From assembly GCA_009912575.1 (NCBI GenBank), contig WNDP01000020.1:1-42309 (forward strand): a stretch of DNA of 42,309 nt, read 5' to 3'. The notes beneath the pieces were generated by a model. It had not been told where the DNA came from. It made no database searches and worked only from the letters and a program-made list of their open reading frames with translations. Below are positions 33,301 through 40,837 of this stretch, one piece after another. The DNA is from Acinetobacter bereziniae (lineage in GTDB: Bacteria; Pseudomonadota; Gammaproteobacteria; Pseudomonadales; Moraxellaceae). The position numbers were made by a program, and so were the translations under genes. Within the stretch, counting starts at the first letter, position 1. The number at the start of each line of letters is the position of its first letter.

Positions 33301-34065
33301 GGCATTGTTGCACAAAGCTAGTCTTTGTATCTTTCCAAGGTTTAGCATTTTTCTGGGTTGGATCACTGCATGAGCTTGCCGATGAGAAATCACTTCTCGA
33401 CATTTTTTCGTATCATAAGATCCATCAGTATAAACTGAATCAATTGGTTCAGCTGATGGAATCTGATTATCTAAATCAACGAGTACCAGTGAATCACTGA
33501 TGTTGTTTATAGTGAATTGAACTGCACTTATTTGCACAGAGTCAGCATCGATACCAATAAGTAATTTACGCTATTGTCAACGATATTCAGGCTGATGTTT
33601 ATTAAGTTTTCACTTACATTTACCTATAAATTTCAAATCAGTAGAGTCAATGAATAGATCGAGTCCACAACTATTTCTTTTAATAGCAAATATCAATATG
33701 CTTTTGTCTTCTACAGAGGTTGGAATAATCTGGTGCTGCCCAATCCAAGCCAACATGTTGAATGAGACTTTTAACAAAGCCAGTGACCATATGTAAAGAC
33801 AGATGGAATAAGGATTTAATCATTAAAAAATATTGAATTGCTGTATCTGAATAGGTTTAATTTCGACCTAGTTTACCTTGCGGTTGTTCAAACTGCTTAG
33901 TGTTGGGAACAAATCAAATGGCAATATTCCCATGATTAATGTGAGTTTGGTTTTATCAAGACCAATTTAGAGTATGGTAAATTTTAAGGCGAGAATTAAT
34001 CATATAAAAATTATAGTGTGGAATCAGTCTATAGAGAAGAAATAGTTTTGTGCAACAAAGTCATA
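33301..34065 (-). mobile_element. Degenerate IS5-family insertion sequence with both ends
   Basis: Terminal inverted repeats GGCATTGTTGCACAAAGC (33301-33318) and TTTTGTGCAACAAAGTC (about 34049-34065) flank a broken transposase on the minus strand. The recognisable parts are MVTGFVKSLIQHVGLDWAAP (near 33735-33800) and IDSVYTDGSYDTKKCREVI with SHRQAHAVIQPRK (frame 33289-33537). One A has been lost at PRKN. The C-terminal third of the transposase is missing and the left repeat follows directly, so this is an internally deleted, non-autonomous copy. It is related to the relic at 14905-15468. Confidence 0.8.
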
Positions 34066-34189
34066 ATAACCCCTATTAACAATTCGATCTTTTTTTTAAA
34101 ATATTGAGGCTCAATGACTTACCTCAATTAAATAAATTAAAAATTTAAAAAGAGCATAAATGTTTATTGATTTTTACCCTTATTTTAAA

Positions 34190-34204
34190 TGATAATAATT
34201 ATCA
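34190..34204 (+). promoter_or_regulatory. Perfect Fur box (7-1-7)
   Basis: TGATAATAATTATCA is an exact match to the 7-1-7 Fur recognition motif (TGATAAT-n-ATTATCA). It lies 28 nt before the start of the TonB siderophore receptor. Iron-repressed expression is expected. Confidence 0.85.
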
Positions 34205-34232
34205 CTAGCATCTTTATGAAAAATTTATTCCA

Positions 34233-36443
34233 ATGAAACTTTCAACACTAAGCTTATCTGTACGTCATGTTCTTTTCAGCTCTCTCACCTTGATCAGTTG
34301 TACCGCAATCGCAGAAGACTTCTCAACACAATTGCCAACAATCGAAGTAAAAGCGGATACAGAAAAAACCACGGGATATACTGAAAGAAAATCTCGAGCA
34401 GCAACGAAGCTTGATCTGACCTTGAAGGAAACTCCACAATCCGTAACGGTTATGACTAGCCAACATATCGAAGATCAAAATTTAAATACCGTTGAAGAAG
34501 TTTTATCACAAACACCTGGCATTTATGTACAACGCTATGGTGCACAAGGTGCAGTTGGGAATGGTGGAGAATACACATTCTATTATGCGCGGGGAAATCA
34601 AATCTTGAACTATCAGGTAGATGGTGTAATGACCTCTCCTGCAACCAGTGGCAAAAATGGTTCATCTCTCAGCAATTTAAATCCCATTATTTATGAAAAT
34701 ATTACCGTACTCAAAGGTGCTGCTGGACTCACCAATGGTGCAGGTTATCCAAGTGCCAGTATTAATCTCAATCGTAAACATGCAACCAGTACTACACCAA
34801 CAGGTCAGATTCAACTCAATGTAGGATCAGATCAAGCGATTCGCTCAACCTTTGATGCACAAAGTGCCTTAACATCGTCAGGAGATGTCCGTGGACGAGT
34901 CGTCGCTGCTTATGGTCAAAGCAATTCATGGCGTGATTGGGGAGATCAACGTGATGCCACACTTTATGCAGTAGTTGATGCAGATCTCAGCGAAAAAACG
35001 CAGTTCAGTGTTGGTTCTCTACTCAGTCGCTCTCGTCTCAATGGACAAGGTGTACACGGGATTACTGTATTTGGTGATGATGGCACATTGATGCCCTTCA
35101 ATCGTGAATTTAACCCCAATGCACGTTGGGCTTATAGCAATGTGGATACACTCAATTTATTTACTGAGTTAAAACATGAATTCAACAATCGTTGGAAAAT
35201 TCAAGCCAATTATAATTATACCAAACAAGACATTGATGCTTTATATGGCGTCATTGGTGTTGCCCAAGTCGACTACACCAAAATGACTGCATCACTTGCA
35301 GCATCACAAAATGATTTCAGCCCAGAAGAACATAGCTTAGATCTTTCAGTCACTGGCGACTACTCTCTTTTGGGACGTGAACATGAATTGATGCTTGGTG
35401 CAAGTTATCAAAATCTAAAGAGTAATAACAATGCTTATGCAGGATATAGTAGTAAAGATACGATTAACTTAAACACATGGAATGGGCAAATTGCTCTCCC
35501 GCCAGAAGCTCGCATTGCGACTGGTGTAAGTAATAAAGACTATCAGCAAAGTGGCTACTATCTTGCAACTCGACTTAATCCGATTGATTCCTTACATATT
35601 ATTGTGGGTGGGCGTTTGTCCAATTATGATTTAAAAACCCATTCTACAAATACAGTTAGAAATACAGTTTCAGATTCTAAAATCAAAGAATCCAATCAAT
35701 TTACACCTTATGCAGGGATTACTTTTGATATCTCCTCATATCTTACTGCTTATGCGAGTTATACCAATATTTTCTTACCGCAAACCAACCGTGATTATGC
35801 GTACAATATGTTAGACCCACAGCAAGGCGATAATTATGAAGGCGGGTTTAAAGCAAGTTTTTATGATGACCGATTAAATATGAGTGCCGCTTATTTTCAA
35901 GCAAAAATGGATAATGTTGCTGAATCTGCTGGAAAATATAGTGATACAGATCCCGCTGTCATCAATGGATGGACAACAGCGGGATCAACTTATTATCACG
36001 GCGTCAAAGGTGCAAAAACGCAAGGTTTTGAACTTGAAATTTCAGGGCAAATTTTACCTGAATGGAATATTCAAGCAGGCTATACCCAAGCTGAAACGAA
36101 AGATAAAAATGGTCAACGTATCAATACCGATCGCCCTACACAACAATTTAAATTATTCACCACCTACAACTTGCCCGTGATGGAAAATAAATTAACAGTT
36201 GGTGCAGGTGTAAATTGGCAAAATGAATTTTATGATAAAAGTAAAACAGGTCTAAATTATCAAGCTTTTCGTCAAAAATCCTTTGGCTTGGTTGATGTAA
36301 TGGCTCGTTATGCAATCAACAAAGATCTTAATCTTGGACTAAATGTCAGTAATTTAACTGATGAAAAATACCGTCTAAATACGTGGGCAAATACTTATGG
36401 CGATCCACGACGTTATACCGCATCAATTCAATATAAATTTTAA
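34233..36443 (+). CDS. TonB-dependent siderophore receptor D (FhuE/FpvA-like)
   Basis: 736 residues. The signal peptide ends near CTAIAEDF; TIEVKA is the TonB-box-like segment. The plug carries TKLDLTLKETPQSVTVMTSQ, then LNTVEEVLSQTPGIYVQRY and YQVDGV, typical of the TIGR01783 siderophore receptors in the FhuE/FpvA/FecA group, which import ferric hydroxamate or mixed-type siderophores. The barrel ends with IQYKF. A perfect Fur box precedes it and an esterase gene follows 153 nt downstream in the same direction, so the pair likely handles one ferric siderophore. Confidence 0.9.
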   Translation: MKLSTLSLSVRHVLFSSLTLISCTAIAEDFSTQLPTIEVKADTEKTTGYTERKSRAATKLDLTLKETPQSVTVMTSQHIEDQNLNTVEEVLSQTPGIYVQRYGAQGAVGNGGEYTFYYARGNQILNYQVDGVMTSPATSGKNGSSLSNLNPIIYENITVLKGAAGLTNGAGYPSASINLNRKHATSTTPTGQIQLNVGSDQAIRSTFDAQSALTSSGDVRGRVVAAYGQSNSWRDWGDQRDATLYAVVDADLSEKTQFSVGSLLSRSRLNGQGVHGITVFGDDGTLMPFNREFNPNARWAYSNVDTLNLFTELKHEFNNRWKIQANYNYTKQDIDALYGVIGVAQVDYTKMTASLAASQNDFSPEEHSLDLSVTGDYSLLGREHELMLGASYQNLKSNNNAYAGYSSKDTINLNTWNGQIALPPEARIATGVSNKDYQQSGYYLATRLNPIDSLHIIVGGRLSNYDLKTHSTNTVRNTVSDSKIKESNQFTPYAGITFDISSYLTAYASYTNIFLPQTNRDYAYNMLDPQQGDNYEGGFKASFYDDRLNMSAAYFQAKMDNVAESAGKYSDTDPAVINGWTTAGSTYYHGVKGAKTQGFELEISGQILPEWNIQAGYTQAETKDKNGQRINTDRPTQQFKLFTTYNLPVMENKLTVGAGVNWQNEFYDKSKTGLNYQAFRQKSFGLVDVMARYAINKDLNLGLNVSNLTDEKYRLNTWANTYGDPRRYTASIQYKF

Positions 36444-36474
36444 AAATGAATTTGATTTAAAACGTCATTAAAGC

Positions 36475-36503
36475 ACCATGCATGGGTCCAGTCCCATCAT
36501 GGT
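36475..36503 (+). other. Strong hairpin between receptor D and the esterase gene
   Basis: ACCATG-c-ATGGG (36475-36486) pairs with CCCATCATGGT (36493-36503): 11 pairs with one bulged C and a 6-nt loop. No T-run follows, so it may be a 3'-stabilising or partially attenuating structure rather than a full terminator. Confidence 0.6.
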
Positions 36504-36608
36504 CAATACTCTAAGTGTTGATTTACATATAATACCTGCTGCTGATTGAGCAAGTGTTTACTTTTTAAATTGGTGTGATGGCATCACAAATATAGAATGG
36601 ATCTTTCT

Positions 36609-37670
36609 ATGATCAAGAAAACTTTTCTCTACTTGGCTTTGAGCGTATTGTCTATGCAAATCTCAATATCCAGTTTTGCGGATAACAGCATCAAAATTGG
36701 GGAAACACACAACTTCGTGTCTTCTGTTTTAAATGAAAAAAGGGCAATTCAGGTCTATCTACCAGCCAGCTATAATCAATATCCCAATCAAAGATACCCT
36801 GTTATATATCTTTTAGACAGTGAAAGTAACTTTCATTATGTGACAGGAATTATTGAAAAACTATCTAAGTCTCCTTATCCCTCAATACCTGAAATGGTGG
36901 TTATCGGCATAGTCAATACAGATCGAGCACGTGACTTAACACCTACACCGCAAAAGCCTCAAATTAAAGAAGGACGGCTAATCGAAAGTAAAACTGGCGG
37001 AAATCTTGCTTTCTTTAATTTTTTAGAAACAGAGCTTATGCCGAACGTAGAAAAAAAATATCGTACCAATGGCTTAAATGTATTGATTGGTCATTCTTTT
37101 GGAGGAATCACTGCACTGAATCATATGCTCAACGGTCACAAAAATATTCAAGCTTATATTGTTCATGATCCCAGTATTTGGTGGGATGATGAAATCATGC
37201 TCAAGCGTTTTAAGGAAGTAAAGCACAAAGATTTTCAGCATAAAAAACTATTCTTAACACAAGTCGGCAGCAGTGAAAATACCGCCAGTTTGGACAGCCA
37301 CTACAGTGGTATTCAAAAATTCAATCAATATTTAACTCAACAACCCTTTGCACATTTAAACTATAAATATATCCAATATGATGGTGAGGATCATGGCACT
37401 GTACCACTGAAAGGTAACCTTGACGGTTTGCGTTATATTTTTGAGGGCATGCAGATCAATATTAAATCAATTCCTGAAAATCCTGATCTGGTCAAACAGC
37501 ATTATAACCAACTCAGTCAAAATTTAGGCTTTGAATTACAACCGAGTGAAGCTTATTTAAATGCCGTTTTTGACTATTTAAAACGCTCAAATAATCCTAA
37601 AGTGACACAACAGTTTCAGCGCTATATTCTCTCGATTTATCCACAATGGCAATCTAAAAGCACATCCTAA
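36609..37670 (+). CDS. Secreted alpha/beta-hydrolase, IroE/Fes-like siderophore esterase
   Basis: About 353 residues from an ATG at 36609 (GGA 7 nt upstream, giving the signal peptide MIKKTFLYLALSVLSMQISI); a longer form from 36597 adds four residues. It is a putative esterase (esterase D/COG2819 type), with RAIQVYLPASYN, PVIYLLDSESNF and the nucleophile elbow GHSFGG. The late DGEDHGTVP supplies the His. Periplasmic relatives cleave ester bonds of siderophores such as catecholate trilactones. It follows a Fur-controlled TonB receptor, so release of iron from an ester-containing siderophore in the periplasm is likely. Residues after about 285 form a helical tail. Substrate unknown. Confidence 0.83.
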   Translation: MIKKTFLYLALSVLSMQISISSFADNSIKIGETHNFVSSVLNEKRAIQVYLPASYNQYPNQRYPVIYLLDSESNFHYVTGIIEKLSKSPYPSIPEMVVIGIVNTDRARDLTPTPQKPQIKEGRLIESKTGGNLAFFNFLETELMPNVEKKYRTNGLNVLIGHSFGGITALNHMLNGHKNIQAYIVHDPSIWWDDEIMLKRFKEVKHKDFQHKKLFLTQVGSSENTASLDSHYSGIQKFNQYLTQQPFAHLNYKYIQYDGEDHGTVPLKGNLDGLRYIFEGMQINIKSIPENPDLVKQHYNQLSQNLGFELQPSEAYLNAVFDYLKRSNNPKVTQQFQRYILSIYPQWQSKSTS

Positions 37671-38000
37671 AGAAGTTTTAATACTGATTTAAATGCGCCC
37701 TATCCTTCTGCATACATGAATCAAGGCCAAATCAATAATGCCTGCAGCCTTGAGTCATACTTATATTATTGTAGCTTGCGCCCTGAAGGGCAAAAACGAT
37801 CTTTGCGTTGTATGGGATTCCAGTAAAAGCTTCTTGCAAGCTCAGTACTAGGAACTTTCAAAGCCAAGTGAATGAGTTTAATTCAAGTTTGGCAGTTTTA
37901 AATAAATTTACTGAAATAGGCAGATTTATCATCCAAGTTATCTCTTGAATTTGGTGCAACTAGCTTGAATAGACCCTTGATATGTTTGTGTAACAAAGCC
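37671..38000. other. Gene-free stretch with hairpin and IS-end remnant
   Basis: TCAAGGC (37721-37727) and GCCTTGA (37747-37753) form a weak terminator-like hairpin after the esterase gene. At the far end TTTGTGTAACAAAGCC (37985-38000) matches the terminal repeat of the IS5 relics and directly abuts the stop codon of the MFS gene. No transposase sequence was recognised between them. Confidence 0.5.
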
Positions 38001-38001
38001 A

Positions 38002-39303
38002 TTAACACATGATATCGTCATTCTTGGTTTCACGGATAAAAACAAAAGCAAATAACGATACGCAAGCTGCACCACATAAATAATAACCAACTGCATGGAG
38101 ACCATAGGTTTGCGCTAGTTTAGTCGCAATTAAAGGAGCAAAAGATGCACCTAAAATACTGCCTAAATTATAAGATAAGGCTGAACCAGTATAACGAACT
38201 GAAACGGGAAAAATCTCTGACAAAATCGTTCCAAGCGGGCCATAGGTTAAACCCATAATACTTAAACCTAGACACAAGAAAATCAGGACAGAAACTGGAT
38301 TATGAGCAACGAAGAATACCGAGAAAAATACACCAAAAATAATGGTCAGAATACAAATCGCAATCGAAGTAGTTTTTCGACCAAATTTCTCTGCCAACTT
38401 GGCAGATATTGGAATACACAGAGCAAAACATAATGTAGCAACTAATTGCATTTTCAGGAACACATCACGACTATAACCCAGTGCTGTTGTTCCCCAATTC
38501 AATGCAAACACGGTCATTAAATAAAATACTACTAGAGTACAAACCGTCGCCAATGTACCGAGTATGACTTTGATCAAATGCTTTGAAATTACATCTTTAA
38601 AAGGAGCTTTAGATGCAGCGTGCTTATCCAATACATTTTGAAATGCTGGAGATTCATGTAGCTTTATGCGGATATATAACCCGACAAGCACCAGCAAAGC
38701 ACTTGCAATAAAGGGAATTCGCCAGCCCCAAGCCATGAACTCTTCATTTGATAAAAACGCACCTAATAATAAAAATGAGCTTGCTGCAAAAATAAAACCA
38801 ATAGGAGCACCTAACTGAGGGAACATCCCGTACCATGCACGCTTACCTTTAGGTGCATTTTCAGTTGCGAATAATACTGCACCACTCCATTCACCGCTTA
38901 AACCCAAACCCTGCCCTAAACGACACAACGCCAATAATATCGGTGCAAGCACTCCGATTTGTGCATAAGTTGGTAATAGACCAATACAAACAGTTGAGAT
39001 TCCCATCAATAATAATGCGGCAACCAATGTGGCCTTACGACCGATCCTATCACCTAAATGGCCAAAAATTGCAGCGCCTATCGGACGTGCAACAAATGCG
39101 ATCGCAAAAGTTGCTAAAGATTGTAATAGTGCCGCACTGCCTCTACTTTCTGGAAAGAATAAATGTGGAAAGACCAATACTGCTGCTGTGGCATAAATAT
39201 AGAAGTCAAAAAATTCGATTGTCGTACCCACTAAACTTGCAAACAAGACGCGAGTTTTAGAGTTGGGATTAACGGTAGAGGTTGTGTATTCTGCATATTC
39301 CAT
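38002..39303 (-). CDS. MFS transporter, metabolite:H+ symporter (MHS) family
   Basis: 433 residues with about 12 membrane segments. The N-terminal VGTTIEFFDFYIYATAAVLV and the loop GHLGDRIGRKATL are signatures of the MHS family (ShiA, ProP, YdfJ relatives), which carry organic acids, shikimate or osmolytes with protons. GLGLSGEWSGAVLFATENAP is the conserved second helix-pair region. Substrate cannot be told from the sequence. It is transcribed alone; the IS end-like sequence touches its stop codon, so its last residues (NDDIMC) may come from an insertion boundary. Confidence 0.87.
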   Translation of the reverse strand: MEYAEYTTSTVNPNSKTRVLFASLVGTTIEFFDFYIYATAAVLVFPHLFFPESRGSAALLQSLATFAIAFVARPIGAAIFGHLGDRIGRKATLVAALLLMGISTVCIGLLPTYAQIGVLAPILLALCRLGQGLGLSGEWSGAVLFATENAPKGKRAWYGMFPQLGAPIGFIFAASSFLLLGAFLSNEEFMAWGWRIPFIASALLVLVGLYIRIKLHESPAFQNVLDKHAASKAPFKDVISKHLIKVILGTLATVCTLVVFYLMTVFALNWGTTALGYSRDVFLKMQLVATLCFALCIPISAKLAEKFGRKTTSIAICILTIIFGVFFSVFFVAHNPVSVLIFLCLGLSIMGLTYGPLGTILSEIFPVSVRYTGSALSYNLGSILGASFAPLIATKLAQTYGLHAVGYYLCGAACVSLFAFVFIRETKNDDIMC

Positions 39304-39610
39304 GGGAGACCATCATATTTTCTAAAAAAATGATAAAGGTAAAAAGTCAGTGATCAGTCGTGTTAATCCACACAAAAGAAAGCGGCTTAAAAACCTAGTA
39401 ACCAAAATATGTTTAAAAGCTTGGTCAACTCCCTAAATGACACTCAAGGTAATTCAAACATGTAATATGATGAATCATTAAGATCATTTTTAAGCAAAAC
39501 ACTTTATTAGCGTTCAGCCTTTGTGTATCAAGTAACTTTTTTGCTTCATTGAGAATCGACAATCAATTTCTAAAATATTTGGATACGCGGGTATTTATAC
39601 AAGAATCTTC

Positions 39611-39653
39611 ACATGAATGAAAACGATCCTTTCTCACAAGAACATGAATGAAA
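39611..39653. repeat. Direct repeat ACATGAATGAAA, two copies 31 bp apart
   Basis: Exact 12-mers at 39611-39622 and 39642-39653, spaced by about three helical turns, in the long non-coding region upstream of the MFS gene. They could be regulator half-sites, but the distance to the gene (over 300 nt) weakens this. Apart from the repeat I see nothing in 39304-39870. Confidence 0.4.
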
Positions 39654-39874
39654 TTCATCATACTGTATGGACAAATCCCAGTCCAACATAGCCATGAAAA
39701 GTTAAAAACTATAATCGATTGAATCGTCTGATTTTTCTAAATAATCAGATCCAAAATATGGTTCAGCCCTTTAGCTTTAGATAAAATAGTACTTATAAAA
39801 TAAAGAGGCTCAAACCTAATTCTGTTCACATAAAGATTGAATGTAATTAAATCCCCCCAGAAAATGAATATCTT

Positions 39875-40068
39875 TCAACCTCGCTCAGTATGGGGACGAT
39901 CTGATTTCTTCTTTTGAGTTTCTGCACCAATAAGTACACTCACCATTTCAGTGAATAACTCTTTTGGAACACCGATCAATCGCTTAAATTCAGAGTCCGA
40001 ATAACGGCTTAATTTTTCATATCTCATGGTTCGTATATCGGGATCAAATCTACTTTCGCAAGAGGTCT
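39875..40068 (-). mobile_element. Stump of an IS5-family (ISL2-like) insertion sequence
   Basis: A 50-codon minus-strand frame (40027 down to 39875) reads MRYEKLSRYSDSEFKRLIGV and then PKELFTEMVSVLIGAETQKK. This is the helix-turn-helix N-terminus of ISL2-group IS5 transposases. The expected GRPPKL.LEDQLL continuation is lost. AGACCTCTTGCGAAAG on the minus strand (40053-40068) looks like its terminal repeat. It is inactive. Confidence 0.65.
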
Positions 40069-40235
40069 ATGGAAATCAACTTGCTAAATCATTTTCGTTC
40101 CAAGTTTATATTTTACTTTTACCCACCTTAAAAACTCATGGATAAAAATCCTTCTAAATTATTTATATATTTCATTTATTGTTTAAAGCATAGTTATACT
40201 AGAACCAATTTGTTGTACCATACATTTTGGGTGCA

Positions 40236-40271
40236 GGCTTCTTAATTCGGAAATATATTGCTTAAGAAGCC
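40236..40271. other. 10-bp inverted repeat followed by an IS-end remnant
   Basis: GGCTTCTTAA (40236-40245) and TTAAGAAGCC (40262-40271) form a perfect stem with a 16-nt loop. TTGTTCAACAAAGCC at 40284-40298, just before the Sel1 gene's stop codon, again resembles the IS5 relic terminal repeat. The hairpin could end the Rhs/Sel1 transcript, but no T-run is seen. Confidence 0.5.
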
Positions 40272-40302
40272 TTTAGAATAGTCTTGTTCAACAAAGCCTA
40301 TG

Positions 40303-40821
40303 TTATTTATCATTTTGCATTAGTATTTTTATATCATCAGGTATTGATGGATCTGGTATTTCATTATTCTTTATTTGCTGTAAATAGTTTTTAGCAATTT
40401 CTTCATTATTACTTGCTGCAAGAGTGAGCCATTTTTCTGCTTTGGCTAAATCTTGAGTTACGCCATTATTTCCAAAAAAATAGGCTGTACCTAAATTAAG
40501 TTGAGCAAGTGAATATCCCTTTGATGCTGCTAACTCTGACCAATAAATGAATTTTTCCCCATTTTTTGGTACACCATCACCAAATGCATATAGTCCTGCC
40601 AGTTCATTTTGTGCAATTACATCCCCGCTTTCAGCAGAAATTTCTAAAAATTTTAGATAATTTTCTTTGTCACCCTCTTCAGAATATTTCTTTGCTTTTT
40701 GATATGAATCTTGTTGAGTTGCGGTAATCTTTTCTGATTCGAGAGGCTCATTCGTTGATGTACCATTGCTACAACCACTCACCATTAATAAGATGAAAAA
40801 GATAGAATAAGAATATTTCAT
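40303..40821 (-). CDS. Sel1-repeat lipoprotein, possible Rhs immunity protein
   Basis: 172 residues. The signal MKYSYSIFFILLMVSGC has lipobox VSGC (C17), so it is probably an acylated envelope protein. At least two Sel1-like repeats follow (AQNELAGLYAFGDGVPKN and AQLNLGTAYFFGNNGVTQDL, with AEKWLTLAAS). Such helical-repeat proteins mediate protein-protein contacts. It begins 16 nt after the stop of the Rhs gene, the usual immunity position. A lipoprotein would protect the periplasm, suggesting that the toxin acts there or on the membrane. This is inferred from position. Confidence 0.75.
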   Translation of the reverse strand: MKYSYSIFFILLMVSGCSNGTSTNEPLESEKITATQQDSYQKAKKYSEEGDKENYLKFLEISAESGDVIAQNELAGLYAFGDGVPKNGEKFIYWSELAASKGYSLAQLNLGTAYFFGNNGVTQDLAKAEKWLTLAASNNEEIAKNYLQQIKNNEIPDPSIPDDIKILMQNDK

Positions 40822-40837
40822 TAACTAACTCCAATAA

